From Limnohabitans sp. G3-2 (GTDB lineage: Bacteria > Pseudomonadota > Gammaproteobacteria > Burkholderiales > Burkholderiaceae_C), in NCBI RefSeq assembly GCF_002778275.1, contig NZ_NESG01000004.1:248001-312000 (forward strand): a DNA stretch of 64,000 bases, given 5' to 3'. Under the pieces are notes generated by a model, which did no database searches, was not told the origin of the DNA, and was given only the letters and a program-made list of their open reading frames with translations. The position numbers and the translations under genes were made by a program. Every line of letters starts with the position of its first letter. Within the stretch, counting starts at the first letter, position 1. Shown in pieces: positions 48,861-57,803 of the stretch.

Positions 48861-50564
48861 TCAGTACAAGTCGAGCACCGCCCCTTTGCTGGCGCTCGAT
48901 GCGTTGAACGCGAACTTGGCTTGCACGCCACGGGTGTAACGGGGCTCGGGGGCTTTCCAGCCTTCGCGGCGCTTGGCCAATTCGGCTTCGGGCACGTTCA
49001 GCTCCAAAACCAATTTGTGCGCGTCGATGGTGATGCTGTCGCCTTCGTTCACAAAAGCGATGGTGCCGCCAGCGGCAGCTTCTGGGGCGACGTGGCCCAC
49101 CACCATGCCCCAGGTGCCGCCTGAGAAACGGCCATCGGTGATCAGGCCCACGCTTTCACCCAGACCGGCACCAATGAGGGCGCCTGTGGGGGCGAGCATT
49201 TCGGGCATGCCGGGGCCGCCCTTGGGGCCCAGATAACGCAGGACCATCACGTCGCCCGCTTGGATCTTGCCCGCCAAAATGGCTTGCAGGGCCGACTGCT
49301 CGTCGTCGAAAACGCGGGCGGGGCCAGTGATGACGGGGTTTTTCAGGCCGGTGATCTTGGCCACAGCGCCTTCGGGCGACAGGTTGCCCTTGAGAATGGC
49401 CAAGTGGCCTTCGGCATACATGGGTTTGTCGATCGGGCGGATCACATCTTGGTCAGCGCGAGGAACGTCGGGCACATCTTTCAGGTTTTCGGCGATGGTT
49501 TTGCCCGTGATGGTCATGCAGTCACCGTGCAGCAAGCCGGCGGCCAACAAGGTTTTCATGACTTGGGGGATGCCGCCTGCTTGGTGCAGGTCAACCGCCA
49601 GGTACTTGCCACTGGGTTTGAGGTCGCAAATCACGGGGATTTTCTTGCGCATGCGTTCGAAGTCATCGATCGTCCAGTCCACGCCTGCGGTGTGGGCGAT
49701 GGCCAGGAAGTGCAGCACCGCGTTGGTCGAGCCACCCGTGGCCATGATCACGGCCACGGCGTTTTCAATGGCTTCTTTGGTGACGATGTCGCGTGGCTTC
49801 AAGTCGTTCTTGATGGCTTCGATCAGCACTTTGGCCGATTCTTTGGCCGAGTTTTGCTTTTCGTCGTGCGGGTTGGCCATGGTCGACGAGTAGGGCAGGG
49901 ACATGCCCAGCGCCTCAAAAGCCGATGACATGGTGTTGGCGGTGTACATGCCGCCGCAAGAGCCCGTGCCGGGGATGGCGCGCTTTTCAATTTCTTTCAG
50001 GTCGAAATCGCTCAATTTGCCCGCCGCGTTTTCGCCCACGGCTTCAAAGACGCTCACGATGTTCAGGTCTTTGCCTTGGTAGCGGCCTGGCAGGATGGTG
50101 CCGCCGTAGACATAAATGGCGGGCACGTTGGCGCGCAGCATGCCCATCATGCCGCCGGGCATGTTTTTGTCGCAGCCGCCCACCACCAGAACGCCGTCCA
50201 TCCACTGGCCTTGCACGCAGGTTTCGATGCAGTCCGAGATCACTTCGCGGCTGACCAGGGAAAACTTCATGCCTTCAGTGCCCATGGCCATGCCGTCCGA
50301 GATGGTCGGGGTGCCAAACACCTGGGCGTTGCCGCCGGCTTCTTCAATGCCTTGGATGGCCGCGTCGGCCAGTTTTTGCAGACCACTGTTGCAGGGGGTG
50401 ATGGTGCTGTGGCCGTTGGCCACGCCGACCATGGGTTTGACGAAATCACCCTCTTCGTAGCCCATGGCGTAGTACATCGACCGGTTCGGGGCACGGGATT
50501 TGCCCTGGGTGATGTTGGCGCTGCGGCGGTTGATGGGGGTGATCGGGATGATTTTGTCGCTCAT
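48861..50564 (-). CDS. ilvD: Dihydroxy-acid dehydratase
   Basis: Iron-sulfur enzyme dehydrating 2,3-dihydroxy-3-methylbutanoate/pentanoate in valine, leucine and isoleucine synthesis. 567 residues, the [2Fe-2S] plant/actinobacterial-like length class. Cluster ligands visible: Cys58 (TPCNSGLQ), Cys131 ([10 protein letters not shown]) and Cys203 ([12 protein letters not shown]). It is monocistronic, divergent from lgt with a 103-base gap, and ends at a shared terminator. No other ilv genes are in the window. Confidence 0.96.
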   Translation of the reverse strand: MSDKIIPITPINRRSANITQGKSRAPNRSMYYAMGYEEGDFVKPMVGVANGHSTITPCNSGLQKLADAAIQGIEEAGGNAQVFGTPTISDGMAMGTEGMKFSLVSREVISDCIETCVQGQWMDGVLVVGGCDKNMPGGMMGMLRANVPAIYVYGGTILPGRYQGKDLNIVSVFEAVGENAAGKLSDFDLKEIEKRAIPGTGSCGGMYTANTMSSAFEALGMSLPYSSTMANPHDEKQNSAKESAKVLIEAIKNDLKPRDIVTKEAIENAVAVIMATGGSTNAVLHFLAIAHTAGVDWTIDDFERMRKKIPVICDLKPSGKYLAVDLHQAGGIPQVMKTLLAAGLLHGDCMTITGKTIAENLKDVPDVPRADQDVIRPIDKPMYAEGHLAILKGNLSPEGAVAKITGLKNPVITGPARVFDDEQSALQAILAGKIQAGDVMVLRYLGPKGGPGMPEMLAPTGALIGAGLGESVGLITDGRFSGGTWGMVVGHVAPEAAAGGTIAFVNEGDSITIDAHKLVLELNVPEAELAKRREGWKAPEPRYTRGVQAKFAFNASSASKGAVLDLY

Positions 50565-50667
50565 GGTGGTGTCTCAATAGAAGCCCAAAAGAAGGTCGCC
50601 ACATTCTAACGGGCGTGTGCCGATCACCCCTGTCCTTGGGCGCGCAGGTCGGGTGCACAATCCGGGG

Positions 50668-51456
50668 ATGCTGATTCATCCTCAAATTGATCCCGTCGCC
50701 TTGCAACTGGGGCCTTTGGCCATCCACTGGTATGGGCTGACCTATTTGGCCGCCTTTGGTCTGTTTTTTGGCTTGGGCGTGCGGCGTTTGGGCCATGCCC
50801 CCTTCAAGCACCTGCCGCAATGGCAAAAACGCGATGTGGAAGACATCCTGTTTTTGGGCGTGCTCGGCGTCATCTTGGGCGGCCGCGTGGGTTACTGCCT
50901 GTTTTACAAACCCGCTTACTACCTGTCCAACCCGCTCGAGATTTTGGCCGTGTGGCAAGGCGGCATGAGTTTCCACGGAGGCTTGTTGGGGGTCATCTTG
51001 GCCATGGTGTGGTTTGCCCGCACCCGCCAGCGGCCGTTTTTGCAGGTCATGGATTTTGTGGCCCCTTGCGTGCCGACGGGCTTGGCTGCCGGTCGGGTGG
51101 GCAACTTCATCAATGGCGAGTTGTGGGGCCGTTTGGCAGACCCCTCACTGCCTTGGGGCATGGTGTTCCGTGGGGCCGGGGATTTGCCGCGTCACCCCTC
51201 GCAGCTCTACCAGATCGCGCTGGAAGGTTTGTTGCTCTTTGTGCTTTTGTGGTGGTTTGCCCGCAAGGACCGGCCCATGGGCCAGGTGTCCGGGGCGTTT
51301 TTGTTGGGTTATGGCTTGTTCCGCTTCGTCGCTGAATTCTTCCGCGAACCCGATGCGCACTTAGGCCTTTTGAGCCTGGGCATGAGCATGGGGCAGTGGC
51401 TGTGCGTGCCCATGGTGCTGGGGGGTGTTTGGTTGTTGCGCCGTCAGCCTTCCTGA
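50668..51456 (+). CDS. lgt: Prolipoprotein diacylglyceryl transferase
   Basis: Inner-membrane enzyme adding diacylglycerol from phosphatidylglycerol to the lipobox Cys, first step of lipoprotein maturation. 262 residues, seven helices. Signature [14 protein letters not shown] (about 143-156 in Lgt numbering) with the essential Arg and Asn-Gly-Glu, preceded by [12 protein letters not shown] containing the conserved His. ATG 50668 gives [11 protein letters not shown], the usual start. Convergent with the AraC-type regulator (59-base gap). Confidence 0.95.
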   Translation: MLIHPQIDPVALQLGPLAIHWYGLTYLAAFGLFFGLGVRRLGHAPFKHLPQWQKRDVEDILFLGVLGVILGGRVGYCLFYKPAYYLSNPLEILAVWQGGMSFHGGLLGVILAMVWFARTRQRPFLQVMDFVAPCVPTGLAAGRVGNFINGELWGRLADPSLPWGMVFRGAGDLPRHPSQLYQIALEGLLLFVLLWWFARKDRPMGQVSGAFLLGYGLFRFVAEFFREPDAHLGLLSLGMSMGQWLCVPMVLGGVWLLRRQPS

Positions 51457-51515
51457 ACACCCGGATGGGCGCTCAGTGACCCAAGGTGCCCATTCAAGGC
51501 ACCGGTGGGTGCACT

Positions 51516-52487
51516 CTAATGCGCGCGCAAGGTCACCGAGGGCAATTCACCAAACAGGTGTTTGTAGTCTTGTGCAAACTGGCTCAGGTGCCAAAAACCC
51601 CAGTGTGAGGCGATGTCCTGGATGGTCTCCCCCGGCGCGGCTTGGCGAAGCGCCCGGCGCACGCTGTTCAGGCGCAGCGAGCGCAGGTATTTGATGGGCG
51701 TGGTGCCCAGCACGTCCTGAAAACAGTAGTTGAGCTTGCGCCGGCTGGTGCCCACCCGGCTGCAAACTTCCAGAATCGACAGCGGCTCGTCGGCATGGCC
51801 CATCATCAACTCGCAGGCGCGGTCCACCAGTTTTTTGCGCCGCTCCAGGTTCGGCAACTCCGAGGTGTCGACCTGTGAGGGCAAGGCTTCGAGCCACTCC
51901 ATCAGGATCTCGTCACGCAGCTGGCGCAAGGCCTGCGGGTCGTGCTGGCGGTGCGCCAGGGCGCTGGCCTGGTCCAGTACCGTGAGCTGCAGGTCGCGCA
52001 GGTTCTGCGCTTTGATGTCGGTGGTTTGCAGCACCAGCTGCTTTTCGAGCCAGTGCGCCAAGGGTTTTTGGTACATGCGCTCCCACAGCGGGTTGAGCAG
52101 GCTGCGCTCGACCACCACAGCGATCAGGGTGAAGTGGGGCGGGGTGGTCAGGTCCACCTCGTCCCCCTTGCCGCACATGATGGCGTGCGCCGGCACCCGT
52201 TGGCCATTGAAAAACAGATCGGGCGAGTCCTGCAGCGCCATGGCAAAGCCGTACACGCTGTCGTCCAAGCGGCCTCGCTGGCGCAAGGCGATGCTGGTGT
52301 CTTCGCGCAGCAGCGTCACCTCGGGCAGTTGCACCTGGTGGATGCGGCCCTTGAACTGGCCAGGGGAGAGCTGCTCGTACTGCAGTGCCCAACCCTGCTG
52401 GGCCAGGGCGTGCTGGTCCATGTCCTGGGTGTCGAGCACCTGGACCCAGGGGGAATGAGGGGCGGGATGGGGTGGGGGGGAGCCCAT
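51516..52487 (-). CDS. AraC-family transcriptional regulator
   Basis: A 323-residue regulator with a C-terminal double helix-turn-helix AraC domain (about 215-323: LSILEVCSRVGTSRRKLNYC, then TIQDIASHWGFWHLSQFAQDYKHLFG) and an N-terminal sensor domain of about 200 residues resembling EutR-type regulators of amine pathways. The frame is open far upstream, but ATG 52487 gives the family length; earlier starts would run into the divergent operon. It faces the eight-gene operon across 156 bases and is its probable activator, with an amine or intermediate as effector (inference). Confidence 0.88.
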   Translation of the reverse strand: MGSPPPHPAPHSPWVQVLDTQDMDQHALAQQGWALQYEQLSPGQFKGRIHQVQLPEVTLLREDTSIALRQRGRLDDSVYGFAMALQDSPDLFFNGQRVPAHAIMCGKGDEVDLTTPPHFTLIAVVVERSLLNPLWERMYQKPLAHWLEKQLVLQTTDIKAQNLRDLQLTVLDQASALAHRQHDPQALRQLRDEILMEWLEALPSQVDTSELPNLERRKKLVDRACELMMGHADEPLSILEVCSRVGTSRRKLNYCFQDVLGTTPIKYLRSLRLNSVRRALRQAAPGETIQDIASHWGFWHLSQFAQDYKHLFGELPSVTLRAH

Positions 52488-52643
52488 CACCGGCAGAAAA
52501 AGCGGCGCCAATGCATGGCCCTGAGTGTGCCTGTTTCCGCGGGGCGGTCTTTTTCGTGAAAACCCGGGGTGTGCGGTGCCCAAACTTGATAGTGCTTGGC
52601 GCGCCTTGTGCATAGCATGGGCAAACGCATGAGAGACCCTTGG

Positions 52644-53381
52644 ATGAACCCACCGAACCTGCACATTGCCGTGTTGCTGACCAACGACGACAGCTCGGCG
52701 TTTGCCGCGCATTTCCCGAACGACGGTCAAAAGGTGGTGGCGCTGCTGCAGCCCCTGCGTCCGGACTGGTCGTTTGAGGTGCTGTCGGTCAAAGACGGCG
52801 TGCTGCCCCGTCACCCGCAGGCTTTTGATGGCTACGTCATCACCGGCAGCCCGGCCTCGGTCAACGACGACCGCCTGCCATGGCTGGGACCCTTGCTGAA
52901 TTTCATCCGCGCAGCCGATGCGGCCCGCCAGCCGCTGATCGGCCTGTGCTTTGGCCACCAGGCGGTGGCCCGGGCTTTGGGCGGGCAAGTGGCACGTCAC
53001 GCGGCGGGCTGGGGTTTGGGCACAGCGGCCACGCACTGGCAGCAAGAGCGCGCCTGGATGCAGCCCTTTCAAAACACCACCACTTTGATGGCGGCCCACA
53101 ACGAGCAGGTCACCCGCATGCCCGAGGGGGCCGAGTGCTTGGGCGGCAGCGATTTTTGCCCTGTCGGTTCGATGCAGATCGGCCAGCACATCTGGACCAC
53201 GCAGTACCACCCCGAAATGCCGCAGGTCTTCATCCAGGCCCTGTTGGGCTACCTGGCCGACAAGCTGGACGCCGACACCCTGGCGCGCGCCCACGCCCGT
53301 ATGGAGCAGGCCGCCGATGTGCCGCTGTTTGGCCAGTGGATGGCGCAATTCATAGAACACGCAAGGATCACCCGCCCATGA
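52644..53381 (+). CDS. Class I glutamine amidotransferase-like gamma-glutamyl hydrolase (putative)
   Basis: A 245-residue type 1 glutamine amidotransferase with a complete triad: Cys102 in GLCFGHQ, His189 and Glu191 in YHPEM. It is free-standing, with no synthetase partner of the usual kinds, and resembles GMP-synthase-type GATases such as plant gamma-glutamyl peptidase GGP1 more than PuuD. Beside a glutamine-synthetase-like ligase, the likely job is removing a gamma-glutamyl group from a pathway intermediate, as PuuD does in putrescine breakdown. First gene of the operon; overlaps the P450 gene by four bases. Start 52644 preferred; 52629 possible. Confidence 0.85.
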   Translation: MNPPNLHIAVLLTNDDSSAFAAHFPNDGQKVVALLQPLRPDWSFEVLSVKDGVLPRHPQAFDGYVITGSPASVNDDRLPWLGPLLNFIRAADAARQPLIGLCFGHQAVARALGGQVARHAAGWGLGTAATHWQQERAWMQPFQNTTTLMAAHNEQVTRMPEGAECLGGSDFCPVGSMQIGQHIWTTQYHPEMPQVFIQALLGYLADKLDADTLARAHARMEQAADVPLFGQWMAQFIEHARITRP

Positions 53382-54643
53382 CCGTCTGGCACCCCACCGA
53401 CGATGGCCACGCCGACTTGGCGGACCACGACAGCTATGTGAACGGCACGCCGCACAACACCTTCCAGCGCCTGCGCGACGAGGACCCGATGGCCTGGTGC
53501 GACTGGGCGGACGGCAAGGGCTTTTGGTCGGTCACGCGGCATGCCGACATCCTGGAGCTCAACCGCAACCACCAGCGCTTGTCCTCGGCCCAGGGCATCC
53601 GCATGGAAGACCAGACCCATGAGGAGTACATGGCGCGTCGCACCTTCCAGGAAACCGACCCGCCCGAGCACACCCGCACCCGCATGCTGGTGGCCAAGGC
53701 CTTTTCCAAGCCCATGATGGCGCTGTACGAAGACCAGATCCGTGCGCTGTGCGTGGGCATCCTCGACCAAGCGCTGGCCCTCGGTGAGTTTGACGCCACG
53801 CACCAGATCGCCCGCCAGCTGCCCATGCGCATGCTCGGGCGCATCGCAGGCTTGCCCGAGGAAGACCTGGACTGGCTGGTGGACAAGGGCGACGCGCTCA
53901 TGGCCAACACCGACAGCGACTTCACCCGCCATGTGGTGGACAAAATGGACACCGAGGCCTACCGCTTCATGCCGTTCCGCTCGCCCGCCGGGGCTGACCT
54001 GTTCGACTACGCCGCCAAACTCATGGAGCGCAAGCGCGACGCGGGCGACACCAGCGGCGTGCTGCACCTGATCACCCAGCCCGATGCGCAAGGTCATGTC
54101 ATCAGCGACACCGAGTTCCGCAATTTCTTTTGCCTGCTGGTGGCCGCAGGCAACGACACCACCCGTTATTCGATTGCGGCGGCTTTGCACGCACTGGCCA
54201 ACCAGCCGGACCTGATGCAGCAACTCAAGGCGGTGCAGGGCGAAGCCGCCTGGGAAGGCGTGGCCGACGAGTTCATCCGCTGGGCTTCGCCTGCTACCCA
54301 TTTCCGCCGCACCGCCACCGAGGACTTCGAATACCACGGCAAACAAGTCAAGGCGGGCGACAAGGTGCTGCTCTGGTTCATCTCGGGCAACCGCGACGAG
54401 CGGGCTTTTGAGCAGCCGTTCCGCGTTGACCTGAGCCGAGGCGTGAACCGCCACCTGGCGTTTGGGCAGGGCGGTGCGCACGCCTGTCTTGGCATGTGGC
54501 TGGCGCGGCTGGAATTGCGCGTTTTGCTGCAGGAGTTGATCCGGCGGGTGGATCGCATTGAGCAAACGGGCGAACACGCCTTTTTGCGCTCGAATTTTGT
54601 TTGTGGCATCAAACGCCTGCCGGTGCGCATGCACCTCATCTGA
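53378..54643 (+). CDS. Cytochrome P450
   Basis: Soluble bacterial class I P450, 421 residues. Oxygen-activation motif AGNDTT (257-262) in the I helix, ExxR as Glu298-Phe-Ile-Arg301, and the haem loop FGQGGAHACLG with thiolate Cys370. No membrane anchor, so it needs ferredoxin and a reductase; a [2Fe-2S] ferredoxin is encoded two genes downstream, but no reductase is present in the cluster. General pattern resembles CYP families that hydroxylate small molecules. In this operon it probably hydroxylates a carbon next to nitrogen, which opens to an aldehyde. Start in the four-base overlap with the GATase gene. Confidence 0.95.
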   Translation: MTVWHPTDDGHADLADHDSYVNGTPHNTFQRLRDEDPMAWCDWADGKGFWSVTRHADILELNRNHQRLSSAQGIRMEDQTHEEYMARRTFQETDPPEHTRTRMLVAKAFSKPMMALYEDQIRALCVGILDQALALGEFDATHQIARQLPMRMLGRIAGLPEEDLDWLVDKGDALMANTDSDFTRHVVDKMDTEAYRFMPFRSPAGADLFDYAAKLMERKRDAGDTSGVLHLITQPDAQGHVISDTEFRNFFCLLVAAGNDTTRYSIAAALHALANQPDLMQQLKAVQGEAAWEGVADEFIRWASPATHFRRTATEDFEYHGKQVKAGDKVLLWFISGNRDERAFEQPFRVDLSRGVNRHLAFGQGGAHACLGMWLARLELRVLLQELIRRVDRIEQTGEHAFLRSNFVCGIKRLPVRMHLI

Positions 54644-54666
54644 ACCTAGGGTTGAAAGGAATCACC

Positions 54667-55959
54667 ATGTCGAATGTTCAAGAACGCCTGCGGGTGCTGT
54701 TTTGCGACCACCTGGCCATAGCGCGTGGCAAATACGTCACGCTCCAGGCTGGGCAAGGCGGCGGTGCCCGCTTTTGTCGCGGCACCTTCGGCGTCACCTA
54801 TGAAAAAGAGCTTATCCCCGCGCCCGGCGCCATGGTCATGGAAGGCCTGCCCGACATGGAGGCGGCCTACACCGCCGAAGACATTCGCCCCGGCTGGCAG
54901 CCGTTCACCCAAGTGGCCATTGGCGATCTCAAAGCCAACGATGGCTCGCCCCTGCCCATGTGCGGGCGCAGTGCCTTGAAGCGCGCCGTGGCCGACTGGC
55001 AAGCCATGGGCTACGACCCGATGGTGGGCATTGAGCTCGAAGCCTTTGCCTTCCAGATTGAGCCGGATGGCTCGCTCAAACCCTACGACACGCCAGCGGC
55101 CCATGTGTACGCCACCGGCCCCTTTGCCGACCCCAGGGGCTTCACCGATGCCCTGTGGGAAAAAGCCACGACCGCGGGCTTTCGCATCGACAGCATGAAC
55201 ACCGAATACGACGCGCCACAGTTCGAGTTCACGCTGACCTACGACCGCGCCGTCAAGGCGGTGGACGACATCTTTTTGTTCCGCCTCCTGGCGCGCGAAG
55301 TGGCGTTCCAGCACGGCATCGTGCTGACCTTCATGCCCAAGCCCATCCTCACCGTGGGCGGCAGCGGGGTGCACATCAACTTCAGCCTGCGTGATGCGCA
55401 AGGCCACAACGTGATCTCGGGCGGGCACGACGCCAGCCAGTTCAACGCCTTGACGCTGGGCTGCACCGCCGGACTGATGCACCACCACCAAGCCTTGGCG
55501 GGCCTGCTGGCGCCCAGTGCCAACTCCTACCAGCGCCTGCAACCGGCCAGCCTCTCGGGCTTCTGGCAAAACTGGGCGGTGGACCACCGCGGCGTCACGG
55601 TGCGCCTGTCGGCGGAAAGTGGCCCCAGCGCGCGCATCGAGCACCGCATGGGCGACGCGGCGGCCAACCCTTACACCCACACCGCCGCCGTGCTGCAGGC
55701 CGCCCGTTTGGGTGTGGCCCATGGCTACAAACTGCAGCCCGCAGAGACCGGCGATTGCCTGGAAAACAAGGACGCCACCCACAGCGTGGCCGCCACCTTG
55801 GCGGGCGCACTGGACGCGCTCGAAGCCGACACGGCCCTCACGCAAGCCCTGGGCGAGGGCCTGGTGGCCAACCATGTGGGCATCAAGCGGCACGAGATCG
55901 AACGCACCGCAGGCCTCGAAGGCGATGCCTTGCGCGACCACTACATCCGATTCATCTGA
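54667..55959 (+). CDS. Glutamine synthetase-like gamma-glutamyl-amine ligase (putative)
   Basis: A 430-residue GS-fold protein. Metal-site GIELEAF (Glu123, Glu125), GGSGVHINFS (231-240), NSYQRL (286-291) and RIEHRMGDAAANPY (323-336) are all there, so the active site is intact. The loop that in true glutamine synthetase reads NRSA before the catalytic Arg segment is DHRGVTVRL here, and the N-terminus is reduced, which fits the branch of GS-like ligases using organic amines (PuuA, IpuC, aniline TdnQ/AtdA1) rather than ammonia. Proposed reaction: amine + glutamate + ATP to gamma-glutamyl amide. ATG 54667 is 23 bases after the P450 stop. Confidence 0.88.
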   Translation: MSNVQERLRVLFCDHLAIARGKYVTLQAGQGGGARFCRGTFGVTYEKELIPAPGAMVMEGLPDMEAAYTAEDIRPGWQPFTQVAIGDLKANDGSPLPMCGRSALKRAVADWQAMGYDPMVGIELEAFAFQIEPDGSLKPYDTPAAHVYATGPFADPRGFTDALWEKATTAGFRIDSMNTEYDAPQFEFTLTYDRAVKAVDDIFLFRLLAREVAFQHGIVLTFMPKPILTVGGSGVHINFSLRDAQGHNVISGGHDASQFNALTLGCTAGLMHHHQALAGLLAPSANSYQRLQPASLSGFWQNWAVDHRGVTVRLSAESGPSARIEHRMGDAAANPYTHTAAVLQAARLGVAHGYKLQPAETGDCLENKDATHSVAATLAGALDALEADTALTQALGEGLVANHVGIKRHEIERTAGLEGDALRDHYIRFI

Positions 55960-55977
55960 TCTGAAAGACCCCACCCC

Positions 55978-56292
55978 ATGCCCCAAGTGCACTGGATCAT
56001 GAGCAACGGCGAGCGCGTGAGCGATGACGTGAACGACGGCACCAACCTGATGGACGCCGCCCAGATGAACGGCATCCCCGGCGTGGCGGGCGAGTGCGGC
56101 GGCTGCCTGTCCTGCGCCACCTGCCATGTCTATGTCGACGACGCATGGCTGGCCGCCTGCCCAACCATGGACGAGGTGGAAAACGCCATGCTGGACATCG
56201 TCATCGCGCCCCGCCAAGCGGGCAGCCGGCTGAGTTGCCAGTTGCTCGCATCGCGCGCGCTCGATGGCATCGTGCTGCATGTGCCCGACTGA
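55978..56292 (+). CDS. [2Fe-2S] ferredoxin (adrenodoxin/putidaredoxin type)
   Basis: A 104-residue ferredoxin with Cys40-x5-Cys46-x2-Cys49 and Cys87 as cluster ligands (GECGGCLSCATCH ... RLSCQLL); Cys43 is an extra, non-canonical Cys in the loop. This class passes electrons from an FAD reductase to bacterial P450s. Location 1.3 kb after the P450 gene in the same tight operon makes it the likely redox partner. The reductase must come from elsewhere. Confidence 0.93.
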   Translation: MPQVHWIMSNGERVSDDVNDGTNLMDAAQMNGIPGVAGECGGCLSCATCHVYVDDAWLAACPTMDEVENAMLDIVIAPRQAGSRLSCQLLASRALDGIVLHVPD

Positions 56293-56301
56293 AGGCTGAC
56301 C

Positions 56302-57786
56302 ATGAAACAGGATCAGATCGACGCGCTGCGCCATTTGCCCATCCCCAACCAAGGTCTGCTCATCGACGGTCAGTGGGCCCCGGCCGCATCTGGCCAAACG
56401 CTCCCCGTGGTCTCGCCCATTGACGGGCGCACCTTGTGCACCATCGCCGCTGCCGGTCAGGCCGACGTGGACCGCGCCGTTCAGGCCGCCCGCCGCAGCT
56501 TTGAGCAAGGCGTGTGGTCGCGCATGGCACCGGCCGAGCGCAAGAAAATTTTGCACCGCATCGCCGAGCGCATCGAGTCGCACCACGCCGAGCTGGCCGT
56601 GCTGGGCGTGCGCGACAACGGCACCGAAATTGCCATGGCCTGGAAGGCCGAGCCGGGCAGCGCGGCGGGCACTTTCCGTTATTACGCCGAGTGTGTGGAC
56701 AAAATCAACGGCGAGATCGCGCCCACCCCCGAAGGCACGCTGGGCCTGGTGCACAAGGAGCCGGTGGGCGTTGTGGCGGCCATCGTGCCGTGGAACTTCC
56801 CGCTGATGATTGGCGCCTGGAAGATCGCCCCGGCGCTGGCGGCAGGCAACTCGGTGGTGCTCAAGCCGTCCGAAGACGCCTCGCTGTCCTTGCTGCGCTT
56901 GGGGCAGCTGTGCCTGGACGCGGGTTTGCCGCCGGGGGTGCTGAACGTCGTGACCGGCACCGGTGCTGAGGCGGGCGAGGCACTGGCGCGGCACATGGAC
57001 GTGGACATCCTGACCTTCACCGGTTCGGGGCCCGTGGGGCGCCAGCTGCTCAAGGCTTCGGCCGATTCCAACCTCAAGCGCGTGTACCTGGAGCTGGGCG
57101 GCAAGTCACCCAACATCGTGTTTGACGATGCGCCCGACCTGGCGCAGGCGGCCAAAGTCTCGGCCATGGGCATTTACCGCAACAGCGGTCAGGTGTGTGT
57201 GGCGGGCTCGCGCCTCTTGGTGCAGCGCTCGGTGCACGACGAATTCGTGGAGCGCTTGCACCAGATTGCTGCCAGCTTGCGCGTGGGCGACCCGCTGGAT
57301 GTCAGTACCGAGATCGGCGCGGTCAGCAGCGCACGCCAACTCGCCAAAAATTTGGCAGCCGTGCAGACCGCGCAGCAGCAGGGCGCGCGCCTGCGGGTCG
57401 GCGGCCAGGCTTTGCAACCCGTGGCGGGCGGCAGTTACATGGCGCCAGCCTTGTTCGACGGGGTGAGGCCCGACATGAGCTTGGCACGCGAAGAAGTCTT
57501 TGGCCCGGTGCTGGCGGTCTTGCCTTTTGACGATGAAGCCGATGCGCTGCGCTTGGCCAACGATTCGGTGTATGGCTTGGCATCGGCCGTGTGGACCGGC
57601 AGCCTCTCGCGCGCCCACCGCATGGTGCGGGCCATCAAGGCCGGGGTGGTGCACGTCAACACTTATGGCGGCCCCGACATCACCGTGCCGCTGGGCGGGG
57701 TGCGCCAGTCGGGCAACGGGCACGACAAGTCGATGCACGCCTTGGACAAATACCTGGACCTGAAAACGGCCTGGATTCAGCTTTGA
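56302..57786 (+). CDS. NAD(P)-dependent aldehyde dehydrogenase
   Basis: A 494-residue ALDH superfamily enzyme. Catalytic Cys299 in NSGQVCVAGSR, general-base Glu265 in LELGGKSP, Asn165 in PWNFPL; fully active set. The type is similar to PuuC/gamma-glutamyl-gamma-aminobutyraldehyde and related amino-aldehyde dehydrogenases. In the operon it would oxidise the (gamma-glutamyl-)amino-aldehyde formed after P450 attack, or the semialdehyde made by the aminotransferase. Nine bases after the ferredoxin gene. Confidence 0.93.
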   Translation: MKQDQIDALRHLPIPNQGLLIDGQWAPAASGQTLPVVSPIDGRTLCTIAAAGQADVDRAVQAARRSFEQGVWSRMAPAERKKILHRIAERIESHHAELAVLGVRDNGTEIAMAWKAEPGSAAGTFRYYAECVDKINGEIAPTPEGTLGLVHKEPVGVVAAIVPWNFPLMIGAWKIAPALAAGNSVVLKPSEDASLSLLRLGQLCLDAGLPPGVLNVVTGTGAEAGEALARHMDVDILTFTGSGPVGRQLLKASADSNLKRVYLELGGKSPNIVFDDAPDLAQAAKVSAMGIYRNSGQVCVAGSRLLVQRSVHDEFVERLHQIAASLRVGDPLDVSTEIGAVSSARQLAKNLAAVQTAQQQGARLRVGGQALQPVAGGSYMAPALFDGVRPDMSLAREEVFGPVLAVLPFDDEADALRLANDSVYGLASAVWTGSLSRAHRMVRAIKAGVVHVNTYGGPDITVPLGGVRQSGNGHDKSMHALDKYLDLKTAWIQL

Positions 57787-57803
57787 TTTTGAAAGTACGC
57801 GAC

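Noticed and set aside
52586..52618. TTGATA and TAGCAT as a promoter for the amine operon
   Set aside because: The hexamers match but the 21-base spacer is too long; an AraC-dependent promoter may be weak, so the site cannot be fixed from sequence.
51516..53360. 614-residue version of the AraC regulator
   Set aside because: The extra N-terminal part lies opposite the GATase gene and looks antisense; the family length is reached from ATG 52487.
54646..56994. 782-residue minus-strand open frame across the GS-like, ferredoxin and ALDH genes
   Set aside because: Crosses three clear plus-strand genes and their boundaries; composition is that of an antisense frame.
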